64,000 nucleotides of DNA. Origin: CALJFL01 sp047633055. GTDB taxonomy: Bacteria; Pseudomonadota; Gammaproteobacteria; Pseudomonadales; Halieaceae. The stretch lies in the NCBI GenBank assembly GCA_047633055.1, contig JBLIEI010000016.1, forward strand, positions 7,436-71,435. Direction: 5' to 3'. The position numbers were made by a program, and so were the translations under genes. Below the pieces are notes generated by a model, which made no database searches, had not been told where the DNA came from, and was given only the letters and a program-made list of their open reading frames with translations. Below, one piece after another: positions 1 to 9,200 of the stretch; within the stretch, counting starts at the first letter, position 1, and every line of letters starts with the position of its first letter.

Positions 1-1
1 G

Positions 2-550
2 ACCTGGTGGGCAATAAAGTCTGCTGTATCACGCCTCGCTCGCTGGCCTGAGCACCTGTCAATTTCGGTAAATGTCACCCCCACACTACTGCTAGATGAT
101 GAAATACTGGCAGTAGTAGGAGATTCTCTGGATATCTACGGCGTGAAGCCTGAGCGCCTGACCCTGGAAGTGACCGAGAGCATTATGGTGCAGAATCAGA
201 AGATCATGCTGAATAAACTGGCGCAAATCCGGGGCATGGGCGCACGAATTTCAATCGACGATTTTGGCACCGGCTTCTCGTCACTGGCATATTTTCGCGA
301 CCTGCCCGCGGACGAAATAAAAATCGACAAATGTTTCGTAATACCCATGTTAAAATCTGAAAAAGACCGGGCCATCGTCAAAGCGGTAATTGATCTGGCC
401 CACAACTTTTCCCTTAAGGTGGTCGCCGAGGGTGTCGAAACCGAAGAAATTACTAAAGAACTGGCCAGTATGCGTTGCGACGTTCTTCAGGGCTTTGCCT
501 ACGATGCACCACTGCTCGTTCAGGATTTCGAAAAACGCTACCTCTACTGA
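2..550 (+). CDS. EAL-domain protein (c-di-GMP phosphodiesterase family), C-terminal part
   Basis: The reading frame is open to the left window edge, so this is the C-terminal part of a larger protein; GTG at 143 is an internal Val. Translation from base 2 gives the middle and end of an EAL domain: an SVNVTP segment, LEVTES, the metal-binding IDDFGTGFSSLAYF stretch, DEIKIDKCFV, VVAEGVETEE and QGFAYDAPLL. These are the standard motifs of active c-di-GMP phosphodiesterases: DDFGTG ligands, the KID lysine and the AEGVE glutamate. The EAL signature itself and any sensory or GGDEF domain would lie left of the window. The likely role is hydrolysis of c-di-GMP to pGpG; activity is inferred from the motifs. 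Confidence 0.9.
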   Translation, partial: TWWAIKSAVSRLARWPEHLSISVNVTPTLLLDDEILAVVGDSLDIYGVKPERLTLEVTESIMVQNQKIMLNKLAQIRGMGARISIDDFGTGFSSLAYFRDLPADEIKIDKCFVIPMLKSEKDRAIVKAVIDLAHNFSLKVVAEGVETEEITKELASMRCDVLQGFAYDAPLLVQDFEKRYLY

Positions 551-559
551 GCCGCAAAC

Positions 560-685
560 ATGAGCAAGAAGAACCTGATGATTGCCATTCTATCGCTGCT
601 GCTAATAACTGTTGCTGTGACTCAGTTTATTCCCGAAACTGCAAGTAAAAACCCAACGCCTTCACTGAGTAACGCGCTTCGCTAA
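560..685 (+). CDS. Possible 41-residue single-pass membrane peptide
   Basis: An ATG frame of 42 codons begins 9 nt after the EAL gene stop. It encodes a short basic N-terminus (MSKKN), a hydrophobic run of about 17 residues (residues 6-22) and a polar tail ending in NALR. A weak GAG lies about 8 nt upstream of the ATG. The spacing fits translation on the same mRNA as the EAL gene. I do not recognise a family. The only support is frame length, hydrophobicity and position, so it could be chance. Confidence 0.3.
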   Translation: MSKKNLMIAILSLLLITVAVTQFIPETASKNPTPSLSNALR

Positions 686-763
686 TTCGCATTCTGATAG
701 TCTCCACGTGAGCGCACTACGCTAAAGATTCCACCCTGGTCTGGCTACTGCTAGACTCAAGGT

Positions 764-2206
764 ATGCAAGATATCGAGCTGTACGCAAAACTCATCGCCG
801 TTGCCGTGATTTTGTTTTATGTGCTGGCCATTTTTTCTGCGCTGGAAGCCGTCATCAAGGTACGTACCGCTCAAGGCGCTATTGCCTGGGTTATCTCGCT
901 GCTGACATTCCCCTACCTGAGTGTGCCACTGTATCTGGTATTCGGCCGCAATCGCTTTGATGGCTATATCGAACAACGAGCAGAAATGGAGGCTGAATTT
1001 GACAGCTTATTGACTACCGCTCAGGTTTCAGTTGCCAGCCACCTTATCCAGCCTGCCGACGACAGCACGCTGTGGAGCATGCTCTATAAACTTGCCCATG
1101 CGCCCGCCACTCGCGGTAACAAAGTGGAGCTACTGATCAATGGCGAAGCCACTTTCAGCAGCATCAGCACCGGGATGCTTACCGCCCAGCACTACATATT
1201 GTTCCAGTTTTATATCATTCGGGATGACGACCTTGGTAGAAAGCTGGCACGGATACTGTCGGATAAGGCCCGCGCCGGGGTAGATGTTTACCTGCTCTAC
1301 GACGAAATCGGCAGCCGTAAGTTTGCCAAGAGTCGTTTGTGTCAACAGCTAGTCATGTCTGGCGTTAAGGTGGCGGCATTTAATACGACTCAGGGCCACC
1401 GAAATCGTTTTCAGCTCAATTTTCGCAACCACCGAAAAGTCGTGGTGGTGGACGGTAAAACTGCCTGGATTGGCGGTCACAATGTGGGTGTGGAGTATCT
1501 GGGGTTAAATAAACGCATAGGACATTGGCGTGACACTCACACTCGTCTGCAGGGACCCGCAGTATTAGCCGCTGAGCTGGCTTTCGCCACAGACTGGCGT
1601 TGGGCAACCCGCAGCACACTCGATATTGAATGGGATTTTAGCGGCAGTATTGCCGGTAATTCAGAGGTTCTGATCTTCCCCTCAGGCCCTGCCAGCGAAT
1701 TCGAAGAAGCCGGTTTAATGTACCACCAGGTGATTGTCGACGCACGCAAACGTATCTGGATTGCCAGCCCGTACTTCGTTCCCGACCGGGGCATTATTGC
1801 CGCTCTGCAACTGGCTGCCCTGCGCGGGGTGGATGTGCGCCTGATCATTCCCGACCAGCCGGACAAAATGATGGTCGGCATGGCTAACTGGGCGTTTACC
1901 AAGGAGTTACTGCCCGCCGGAGTAAAGGTATACCGCTACAAAAATGGATTTATGCATCAGAAGGTGTTCGTCATGGACGACGAACTGGGCGGTGTTGGCA
2001 CGGCGAACTTCGACAACCGTTCTTTTCGGCTAAATTTTGAGATTACTTTGCTGGCCAATGATCCTGTGTTTACCGCACAGGTAGCAGGAATGCTAGAGCG
2101 GGATATGCAACACTCCCATCTGGTCACCCGTGAAGAAATGGCCGCCAAACCTCGTTGGTTCCCACTGGCCATGGGTGTAGCCAGGTTATTCTCGCCACTC
2201 CTCTAA
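764..2206 (+). CDS. cls: Cardiolipin synthase (ClsA type)
   Basis: This membrane phospholipase-D-superfamily enzyme condenses phosphatidylglycerol molecules into cardiolipin. At 480 residues it is close to E. coli ClsA (486). Two N-terminal membrane segments (about residues 8-30 and 38-60) precede two HKD motifs: NHRKVVVVD with H223, K225 and D230, and FMHQKVFVMDD with H398, K400 and D405. Each is followed by the usual GG/GT and N residues. Both active-site halves are intact. The gene stands alone, converging on the transporter gene to its right. An AAGG lies very close to the ATG, so the exact start is slightly uncertain; the N-terminal helix begins directly after it. Confidence 0.95.
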   Translation: MQDIELYAKLIAVAVILFYVLAIFSALEAVIKVRTAQGAIAWVISLLTFPYLSVPLYLVFGRNRFDGYIEQRAEMEAEFDSLLTTAQVSVASHLIQPADDSTLWSMLYKLAHAPATRGNKVELLINGEATFSSISTGMLTAQHYILFQFYIIRDDDLGRKLARILSDKARAGVDVYLLYDEIGSRKFAKSRLCQQLVMSGVKVAAFNTTQGHRNRFQLNFRNHRKVVVVDGKTAWIGGHNVGVEYLGLNKRIGHWRDTHTRLQGPAVLAAELAFATDWRWATRSTLDIEWDFSGSIAGNSEVLIFPSGPASEFEEAGLMYHQVIVDARKRIWIASPYFVPDRGIIAALQLAALRGVDVRLIIPDQPDKMMVGMANWAFTKELLPAGVKVYRYKNGFMHQKVFVMDDELGGVGTANFDNRSFRLNFEITLLANDPVFTAQVAGMLERDMQHSHLVTREEMAAKPRWFPLAMGVARLFSPLL

Positions 2207-2230
2207 TCAAGGCACCTCACACTATAACGA

Positions 2231-3574
2231 CTAAATCACACCCATGACAAATATGATCAGCACCACTGGCGGTACCACGTAGCGAATAAGAAAACGCCAC
2301 AGGCCATACGCTTTGGCACCCAGGCCCAGTTCGTCGCGACTCGCTTCCTGGCTGAGAAACCAACCGGCAAAGATAGCGATGAACAATCCCCCCAGCGGCA
2401 ACAAAATCTGGTTGGAAAAATAATCCATGGTGTCATTGAAGTTATTGCCGGCAATCGTCCACTCGCCCAGCAGGTTATAGGACAAGATGCTGAATATGCT
2501 GAGCGAGCCCACTGCGCTGACTACAATCAGCGCGCTCTTATGTCTGGAAATATTAAAACGTTCTTCCACCCAGGCATTGATGGATTCCACCAAACCGACC
2601 ATGGAAGTAATACCAGCGACCGAAAGCATGATGAAAAACAGGACGCTGAAGACGTGCCCGCCGGGCATTTGCGCGAAGGCCACGGGCAAGGTCTGGAAGA
2701 TGAGACCAGCGCCCGCAGCAGGGTCCAAGCCATAGTTGAAAACTGCGGGAAAAATCACCAGCCCGGCCAGTAGTGCAACCAGCGTATCGGCACAGACAAT
2801 TATAAGTACCGACTGACTAATCGATATCGACTTGGGCAGGTAGGAGCCGTAGACCATCATCCCGGCCATGGCGACACCGATAGAAAAAAACGCCTGACCT
2901 ATTGCCGCCAGCACGGTGGAAGGGCCTATTTTACTAAAGTCGGGGGTAAACAGCCACGTAACCGCCTCCTCAACCCCGCCGGCGAAATAATTGTAGCCGG
3001 CAAGCCCGAGCAATAACAGGAACATCAAGGGCATCATAAAACTGACCGCGCGCTCAATACCTTTTTTCACACCGGAGAAAATTATTCCACCGGTTATGGC
3101 CAGGCCAGCGAGGGTCCAGAACAACATGCCGATATTATTTTTTTGCATACTTGAAAAATTGGCACTAGCACTGACAGCATTGACGCCGGCAAAGCCAGTA
3201 GTCAGCGCTTCAAACAGGTACCACAGCACCCACCCCACCACGACGGAGTAAACTATCACAATGGTAAAGGCGGCCAGCAGGCCCATTCCACCAACCCATT
3301 TCCAGTGACTGGACTTGCCGCTTTCAATCGCTAACGCAGCCATCGCAGCCGGTGGACTGGCCTGCCCGCGGCGGCCGATAAGTAACTCGGCAATAAGAAT
3401 TGGGACCCCTATGATGAAAGCACAGGCGAGGTAAACAATAACAAAGGCGGCGCCGCCATTTTCGCCAGTCACATAGGGAAAACGCCAGATATTACCCAAG
3501 CCCACGGCAAAACCGACCGAAGCCATCAAAAACGCAAAGCGTGAAGACCAGTGTGCCCCGCCAGCTGCTGCCAT
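2231..3574 (-). CDS. Sodium-dependent transporter, neurotransmitter:sodium symporter (NSS/SNF) family
   Basis: A 447-residue polytopic inner-membrane protein with about 11-12 hydrophobic segments. The N-terminal segment carries the NSS signature around GLGNIWRFPYVTGENGGAAF, the unwound TM1 region that binds sodium and substrate in LeuT-type carriers. Bacterial relatives import amino acids or other small organic solutes with Na+; the substrate cannot be read from the sequence. The start is supported by AGGAGA about 5 nt before the ATG. It lies 81 nt downstream of the aminopeptidase gene on the same strand, so co-expression with peptide breakdown is possible but unproven. Confidence 0.92.
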   Translation of the reverse strand: MAAAGGAHWSSRFAFLMASVGFAVGLGNIWRFPYVTGENGGAAFVIVYLACAFIIGVPILIAELLIGRRGQASPPAAMAALAIESGKSSHWKWVGGMGLLAAFTIVIVYSVVVGWVLWYLFEALTTGFAGVNAVSASANFSSMQKNNIGMLFWTLAGLAITGGIIFSGVKKGIERAVSFMMPLMFLLLLGLAGYNYFAGGVEEAVTWLFTPDFSKIGPSTVLAAIGQAFFSIGVAMAGMMVYGSYLPKSISISQSVLIIVCADTLVALLAGLVIFPAVFNYGLDPAAGAGLIFQTLPVAFAQMPGGHVFSVLFFIMLSVAGITSMVGLVESINAWVEERFNISRHKSALIVVSAVGSLSIFSILSYNLLGEWTIAGNNFNDTMDYFSNQILLPLGGLFIAIFAGWFLSQEASRDELGLGAKAYGLWRFLIRYVVPPVVLIIFVMGVI

Positions 3575-3655
3575 CGTTATTCTCCTATTATTTTATTTAT
3601 GCGGCGAGTTTACACAATGTAACTCTGCTATTCAGGCGGCAAATCACCACCGACC

Positions 3656-5452
3656 TTATGCCGCCTGGTGCGCTTCGGATACGGGCCGCGTAGCCTGGTC
3701 CAGCCATTCCTTGTCACTACCTTCGACTAAGGGCGCAATAGTCTCACGCACCCGCTGATGGTAGCGGTTGATCCAGTCGCGTTCAGCGGGGCTGAGTAGT
3801 TCTGGCTGCAGCAGCCGGTTATCGAAGGGAACCAGCGTCAGCGCCTCAAACTGCAGCATAGGCACCTCGCCTTGCGAGTCCACAACCTCAGTCACCACCA
3901 CCAAATTTTCACAGCGCATACCAAAACCACCATCGCGATAATAACCGGGCTCGTTACTGATTATCATGCCCGGCTGGAGAGCCGTCTTGTTCCACGCACG
4001 GCCCACTCGCTGCGGCGCCTCGTGGACACTGAGAAATGAGCCCACCCCGTGGCCGGTACCATGGTCGTAGTCATATCCTTCACGCCACAAAAATTGCCGG
4101 GCCAGCGCGTCCAGGTGGGTCCCGGTCGTGCCCTGGGGGAAGCGAGCCTGATCCAGCGCAATATGGCCCTTCAGCACGAGGGTATAGAGGCGTTTCACTT
4201 CCTGCCCGGGGTCGCCAATGGCGACGGTGCGAGTGATGTCAGTGGTACCATCGCGATACTGCGCTCCAGAGTCCACCAGATACACACTGTCTGCCGTAAG
4301 CTGTGCCGGCATGCCATCATTGTGATTGTAATGGCACATCGCCGCATTGCTACCAGCGGCAGAGATAGTATCAAAAGACCCTCCGTGGAAGAGGTCTCCC
4401 TGCTGGCGAAATTGGTACAGCTGGTCGGAGAGAATGGCCTCGTCGTGCAGGCGGCCAGCATCCACTTCGGCATCAAGCCAGGCTAGAAAACGCACTTCTG
4501 CGACGGCGTCACGAATATGCGCGCTACGGGCACCCGCCACTTCCACTACATTTTTTCTGGCCTTGGGTATTAAAGCGGGGTCCTCACCAGACAGTAACGT
4601 GGCGCCTCCCTCTTCCAGTAACATCTGCGTCCAGGCATTGGCACCGGCGGCATCAGCAAGAATTTTACGCCCCTTGTGGTTTGACAAAAATTGCGCGGCA
4701 TTAGCTTCTTCTATAAGAACGCAGCCGTTACCCACGTGCTGGTCAAACCCTGCAGGTATACGGGCAGAATTAACCAGTACAGTGATGTCACCATTTGATT
4801 CGAGCAACGCAAAGCTCTGCAAAATTGGCATCATGGGTATATCGGTGCCACGCACATTGAGCAGCCAACTCACAGAATCAGGAGCAAAAATAAGCGCAGC
4901 GTCTGCACCCTCAGCCGCTACCAGACGTCCGATTCGCTGCCGCTTTTCCTCGCTTCCCTCACCGGTAAATTCCAACTCCAGTAACAACGCTGGTTTAATG
5001 CAGGCCGGCGGACGATCCTGCCAGCAAGCATCGATCAAATTCTCTACCCTGGCAACCAGTTCAATATCTGCGTCCGCCAATGTAGCGGCGGCCTGCAGAT
5101 ACCAAGTACGGCTGTGGAGTCTAGGATCACACAATACTCGTGACCCCGCGGGTAGTTGCGCCGCTAGCCAAGCGATATGTGGATTATCCCGCAAGTGCAG
5201 ATATTCAAATGATTCGGCAGGGACCTGTTGACCCACCTGAACGGTGTAGCGTCCATCGACAAAGATCGCCGCGGTATCTTGCAATACCAGTGCAACACCC
5301 GCAGACCCGGTAAAACCGGTCGCCCAATGAAGCCTTTCATTGTGCGCCGGTATATATTCGCCCAGGTATTCATCCGCTCTGGGGATCACCAGTGCAGCAT
5401 AATCACCCTGGGCCATTGCAGCCCGCACGGACTGCAATCTTTGTTCAATCAT
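3656..5452 (-). CDS. M24-family Xaa-Pro aminopeptidase, long (about 600-residue) form
   Basis: A 598-residue cytoplasmic metallopeptidase of the three-domain type (two creatinase-N-like domains, M24 catalytic domain, short C-terminal region) typical of XPNPEP1-like enzymes, longer than E. coli PepP (about 440). The five metal ligands are visible: D394 in YLVDSGAQYR, D405 in DGTTDITRTV, H468 in HGTGHGVGSF, E501 in ISNEPGYY and E515 in MRCENLVVV. Spacing matches the dinuclear-metal family. It should remove N-terminal residues preceding proline. The gene is 31 nt downstream of the rubredoxin gene, same strand. GGGA lies about 9 nt before the ATG. Confidence 0.93.
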   Translation of the reverse strand: MIEQRLQSVRAAMAQGDYAALVIPRADEYLGEYIPAHNERLHWATGFTGSAGVALVLQDTAAIFVDGRYTVQVGQQVPAESFEYLHLRDNPHIAWLAAQLPAGSRVLCDPRLHSRTWYLQAAATLADADIELVARVENLIDACWQDRPPACIKPALLLELEFTGEGSEEKRQRIGRLVAAEGADAALIFAPDSVSWLLNVRGTDIPMMPILQSFALLESNGDITVLVNSARIPAGFDQHVGNGCVLIEEANAAQFLSNHKGRKILADAAGANAWTQMLLEEGGATLLSGEDPALIPKARKNVVEVAGARSAHIRDAVAEVRFLAWLDAEVDAGRLHDEAILSDQLYQFRQQGDLFHGGSFDTISAAGSNAAMCHYNHNDGMPAQLTADSVYLVDSGAQYRDGTTDITRTVAIGDPGQEVKRLYTLVLKGHIALDQARFPQGTTGTHLDALARQFLWREGYDYDHGTGHGVGSFLSVHEAPQRVGRAWNKTALQPGMIISNEPGYYRDGGFGMRCENLVVVTEVVDSQGEVPMLQFEALTLVPFDNRLLQPELLSPAERDWINRYHQRVRETIAPLVEGSDKEWLDQATRPVSEAHQAA

Positions 5453-5483
5453 TACTGTAATCCCAATGTTGTAGGGTGAATCC

Positions 5484-5663
5484 TTAGTCGGGCATCAGAT
5501 CAAAATCTGCTTTTGAGATACCGCAATCAGGACACTCCCATTCCTCAGGAAGATCGTCCCATAGAGTTCCCGCAGGTATGCCGTCAGCCGGTATCCCTTC
5601 TGCCTCATCATAAATAAACCCACAAATAACGCATTCATACTTTCGAAAACTAATATTACTCAT
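5484..5663 (-). CDS. Rubredoxin
   Basis: A 59-residue frame. Two iron-binding knuckles are clear: YECVICGFIYD near the N-terminus and WECPDCGISKADF near the C-terminus, giving the four cysteines of a mononuclear Fe(SCys)4 site; the connecting GIPAGTLWDDLPEEW segment is also typical. It is a small cytoplasmic one-electron carrier. A GAGGT ribosome-binding site lies 5-9 nt before the ATG. It sits 24 nt beyond the gspN stop and 31 nt before the aminopeptidase, so it may be read from the T2SS transcript; its redox partner is not in the window. Confidence 0.95.
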   Translation of the reverse strand: MSNISFRKYECVICGFIYDEAEGIPADGIPAGTLWDDLPEEWECPDCGISKADFDLMPD

Positions 5664-5687
5664 CGTCGTACCTCATTCCCTATTTCT

Positions 5688-6431
5688 TTAGATTTGACCC
5701 TGGAGAACCAGGTGATAGCCATCCTCTACTGGACGAGCTAAAAGAGACAATGCACGCTGTAACTGTGGATTCATCGAACCTTCACTACCAACGGCAACAT
5801 CCACACTATAGGCCCGCCCCTGAAGCTGGAAAGAACCTTCGGCCTTGATCGGGCCTTCCAAGGTTATCAGCTCACCAATTAGCGGTGTCTGCTCTTGCTG
5901 TGCAAAATCGATAGCATAACTGCCCAAAGCCTGCGTGCCCTGGGGCGACCTCCACACCGCTCGCTGCCAGACCAACCTGCCTTCAGCGCGCTGCGATTCG
6001 CCACCACTTATTATCAGATGCTCAACACGAGCGAAGAGGTCACCGGCCAATGCAATCGGCAGAAACTGCTGAAGAACACGCGCGCTGATATTAGCGTCGA
6101 AATCCGCCAGACTGACTTTCTGGCTGCTGTGAACCGTCACCTGACCGGAAATCTGCTGCTGGCCCCACCGGCTGGTAATCGACAGCGATGGAGATAAAAG
6201 CAACAGCGATAGTGGCTGCAGAGACCACTCAACGGCGCCCAGATGAAGATAACCGCCAGGTACACTAACAAGGCAGCGACTGACACCCCCACGCCAAAGG
6301 CTGCCACTATAACCGGATAAGGTGACCCCCTGATCTGGTAAAATATAGCCCAATAACCTTGCAGGGGCATTGACGACAATCAGCACCAGCGTGAGCACTG
6401 CAAGACCCGCGGCCCAGGATCGAGTAAGCAT
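5688..6431 (-). CDS. gspN: Type II secretion system protein N
   Basis: The last gene of the T2SS operon. From the chosen ATG it is 247 residues: a basic start, one inner-membrane helix (about residues 6-26), then a periplasmic domain rich in beta structure, as in GspN proteins. An upstream extension in this frame would run into gspM; the ATG at 6431 lies 4 nt past the gspM stop with GAGGTG overlapping that junction, so it is preferred. GspN is an accessory component found in only some T2SS operons. Its sequence is poorly conserved, so identity rests on size, topology and its place after gspM. Confidence 0.85.
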   Translation of the reverse strand: MLTRSWAAGLAVLTLVLIVVNAPARLLGYILPDQGVTLSGYSGSLWRGGVSRCLVSVPGGYLHLGAVEWSLQPLSLLLLSPSLSITSRWGQQQISGQVTVHSSQKVSLADFDANISARVLQQFLPIALAGDLFARVEHLIISGGESQRAEGRLVWQRAVWRSPQGTQALGSYAIDFAQQEQTPLIGELITLEGPIKAEGSFQLQGRAYSVDVAVGSEGSMNPQLQRALSLLARPVEDGYHLVLQGQI

Positions 6432-6435
6432 CACC

Positions 6436-6915
6436 TCAACCTGCTTGGCCGATTCGCACGGTCGCGTTAACGCGACCAGAATCGCCGGCCTGCGTAAGCG
6501 ACACCTCCAGAACCAATAAACTCTGGCTATACTCCATGGCATGCAGCCATGACATCAGATCGTCAAAGACTGCTGCCTCCAAACGCACCTGAATCTCACC
6601 GCGGCTATTGGGTTGCAGCCGGCTAACCGCAAGCCCCTGACGGCGGGTGGACTGATTGATGACGGCGGTTAAATTACGTCTGGCGCTGCCATTTTTCGCG
6701 CCGCCGGTGTCGCGCAGGCGAATTATTTGCGACACCATCGCATCCACTTGTTGCAGGGACTTCGAGGTAGCAAAATTTCGCTGGATCATCTCATCACGCA
6801 GGTTATCTAGCGGCGACCAAAGCACCATGTAAGCTATATAAACAATCATAAAGCCGGCAAGTATCAACAGGCTGATTTGGTCACGCAGTCCAAATCGTTG
6901 CCACAGAGCCGTCAC
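6436..6915 (-). CDS. gspM: Type II secretion system protein M
   Basis: A 159-residue bitopic inner-membrane protein: short cytoplasmic start, membrane helix at about residues 16-34 (LLILAGFMIVYIAYMVL), then a coiled-coil-prone and ferredoxin-like periplasmic domain. GspM partners GspL in the assembly platform that links the ATPase GspE to the pseudopilus. Its GTG start overlaps the gspL stop by 4 nt (GTGA), implying translational coupling. Size and order match the family. Confidence 0.9.
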   Translation of the reverse strand: MTALWQRFGLRDQISLLILAGFMIVYIAYMVLWSPLDNLRDEMIQRNFATSKSLQQVDAMVSQIIRLRDTGGAKNGSARRNLTAVINQSTRRQGLAVSRLQPNSRGEIQVRLEAAVFDDLMSWLHAMEYSQSLLVLEVSLTQAGDSGRVNATVRIGQAG

Positions 6916-8123
6916 GACGGACCTCCCACACGTATGCGCGCTCGCACCCGCTCACCCTGTGCGCTGGAGCTTTCCATCACCGCTCTGAGGCCGGTCTTAT
7001 TGATACCCTCCCGGATTTGCTCCACCGCTGTGTAATCAGCGGCGATAATATTCATCCGCAGCTCTCCACCACGGTCACTGTAGTTGATACTAGCGATGGA
7101 GGTGCCTTCACGGCCAGCGATGACTGAACCTACTTTAGCGATCAGACTGACAAACCCGGAGCTCTGACCAGAACCCTGTATTGAGGCCAATTGGCGACGC
7201 AGCTGCACTTCTGGATCCGGAGCATTACCCGTCGGATAGGCCTGCCTGTAACTGGCCATTACAGCAGTTTGCAGTGACTCATTCTCATGCTTAAGCTGCC
7301 TGTAATCGACCCAGGTCGCCAGCAGCTGCAGGCCAAAGGCCGCTAACAAAACCGCCGCTACTGGCCGCCATTGCTGCCACCAGCGCAACAGCGGCAGGCG
7401 AATAGAAAACTCACCCTGCAACAGGTTGGGTTTCCCGTTAACCGCATCAGCGAGGAGCAAAGCGGAACAAAAATTACCTTTGCGCCACTGCACCAGAGAG
7501 TGCAACGATTTCGGAATTTCAGTGAGCTCACCTGCCTGCTCTGAACCATATACAACAAGCGCCTTGGGGGGCGCAGCGTCGACCAGGGCTGCAGCCAATA
7601 AAACAGGCAACAACTCACGTTCGGCGCTGATGCCCTCACAAGCACCAGTGCGTAACACGACTTTATCGGCCTCGAATAAAAGACACCATTCACCTTCACG
7701 CCAGGGCAGCAAGAGCGTTTCGCTGGCCCATAGGGCTACCCCGTCAAAATCCGCCAGCAAAATCTGCCACTCACGCATTTTAGACGCCGTGCAAGTTGCC
7801 ACTGCGTAATCGAGTTCTTCAAGGACGGCAGAGGCGAAATGGAGCTGCTCAACATCGCCCGCCAGTTGCTCTTCCAACATGTAGGGTAAGGACTTCGCCA
7901 GGTGCTTTTTTTCCTCGGGACTAATGGTCAGTCGCTGCAATCGAACATCCTCGCCGGGCGCTGCAAATACCACTGACTGAACACGTTGGGAAGACTCCGT
8001 AACAAAGGCGGACCGTGCGATCTCTCCATCCAGCCACCTGGGCTGCTCATCACTGCCTGGCACACAGGCGGCAAGTCTGCCCTTTATCAGGCGCAGCACG
8101 GTGATATTTTCACTGCTGGTCAT
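6912..8123 (-). CDS. gspL: Type II secretion system protein L
   Basis: 403 residues. The N-terminal roughly 245 residues form the actin-like cytoplasmic domain that docks GspE; a single membrane helix follows (around VAAVLLAAFGLQLLATWV), then a periplasmic ferredoxin-like domain that pairs with GspM. The end overlaps gspM by 4 nt. GGGAG is about 12 nt before the ATG, somewhat long. A gap of about 39 nt separates it from gspK, the largest break in the second half of the operon. Confidence 0.92.
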   Translation of the reverse strand: MTSSENITVLRLIKGRLAACVPGSDEQPRWLDGEIARSAFVTESSQRVQSVVFAAPGEDVRLQRLTISPEEKKHLAKSLPYMLEEQLAGDVEQLHFASAVLEELDYAVATCTASKMREWQILLADFDGVALWASETLLLPWREGEWCLLFEADKVVLRTGACEGISAERELLPVLLAAALVDAAPPKALVVYGSEQAGELTEIPKSLHSLVQWRKGNFCSALLLADAVNGKPNLLQGEFSIRLPLLRWWQQWRPVAAVLLAAFGLQLLATWVDYRQLKHENESLQTAVMASYRQAYPTGNAPDPEVQLRRQLASIQGSGQSSGFVSLIAKVGSVIAGREGTSIASINYSDRGGELRMNIIAADYTAVEQIREGINKTGLRAVMESSSAQGERVRARIRVGGPS

Positions 8124-8162
8124 AATTCGGTCCGGTCTCCCACTGGTATTGAACTAAGATAG

Positions 8163-9200
8163 TTAAAGACTGCCACTTGCTCTGACGATACTCTCGATGC
8201 GCCGCTCGGCTCTACGCAACACACTGTACAATTGCAGCTCCCGCCCGGCAATCTCTACCCTCGCACTCATCCGAAAGTAGTTACTTGATTCACCTAACAG
8301 CGGCGCGATTTTACCGATTTTTTTCCCCTCGAACACCGGATTGGCGAGAAACCCCTCCAAATTTTCAAAGCCGGACTCATCGCGTTGCTGCCAAAGTGTC
8401 TCGGCCTCCGCTTCACTGAGTGGCGAGAGATCATCATCTGAATTTATAGACCGCAACACCGGCAAGCCCGCGGTATGGATATTGAGCGGCTCGGGAGTTT
8501 GCGGCCATACTGTCACCCACGGGCTAAGCTGAGCGAATATTTCTGGTGTCATATTGGCGACGGCACGCAATTCGCTGGCACTACTCATAGGACGGTTGGC
8601 AACGCGGTAGGCTGGTGTCTGCGAAAAATAATAGTCGTCTTCAGCTCCGTTGGGGGAAACTGCGCTATCTGGATCCAACCAGTCGGCAATAGATTCAACG
8701 ATATTGATCGCTGCCTGCTCGCTGACATCCGCGTCTTCCAAGGCCTGGAGCAGGCGAATAAATTGCGCCTGGTCCGCTGTAAAACGTTCAGCTCCGGTTG
8801 CTTTTTGCCTATCCTGCGCCGGCATCCCGATAAGTCTGTTTAGGTTAAAACGGCCCTGTAAATCCTCCAAACTACCGTACCACCAACCCCCTTCATCCAA
8901 CGGAAACGGTTCCGGATCACGCGCCCAATCTTCCGTCAGATCGTCCCGCGGCGTATCACGGCTTTGATCCTGTTCATAATCCAGCGCCAGCACCAAGGTT
9001 GCCAACTCCTCGGCGCCTCGAAGATAGGCATAGCCCTGTTCGCGGTGAAACAAGTTACCAGCCCGCTGGGAGAACAGAGTAAATTCTCTAGACATTGCGA
9101 CCGCTATGGCAGCGCAGAGGGCAAATACCAACATGGCAACGATCAAAGCTGCACCCTGCTGCCGGTTATTGGGACCTGCTTCAGATTGGGGGCAATGCAT
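8163..9200 (-). CDS. gspK: Type II secretion system minor pseudopilin K
   Basis: 345 residues, the large pseudopilin that caps the T2SS pseudopilus tip with GspI and GspJ. The leader ends RQQG followed by AALIVAMLVFALCAAIAVAM; as usual for GspK, the mature protein lacks the Glu at position 5 found in other pilins. The big globular domain after the helix, with a helical SAM-like insertion, fits the family length. The start overlaps the gspJ end by 20 nt and has GAGG about 8 nt upstream. Confidence 0.93.
   Translation of the reverse strand: MHCPQSEAGPNNRQQGAALIVAMLVFALCAAIAVAMSREFTLFSQRAGNLFHREQGYAYLRGAEELATLVLALDYEQDQSRDTPRDDLTEDWARDPEPFPLDEGGWWYGSLEDLQGRFNLNRLIGMPAQDRQKATGAERFTADQAQFIRLLQALEDADVSEQAAINIVESIADWLDPDSAVSPNGAEDDYYFSQTPAYRVANRPMSSASELRAVANMTPEIFAQLSPWVTVWPQTPEPLNIHTAGLPVLRSINSDDDLSPLSEAEAETLWQQRDESGFENLEGFLANPVFEGKKIGKIAPLLGESSNYFRMSARVEIAGRELQLYSVLRRAERRIESIVRASGSL

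Noticed and set aside
4347..5231. Long open frame (294 codons) on the plus strand opposite the M24 aminopeptidase
   Set aside because: It lies wholly antisense to a gene with intact catalytic motifs, is Ser/Pro/Arg-rich and has no recognisable domain; it is a shadow of codon bias.
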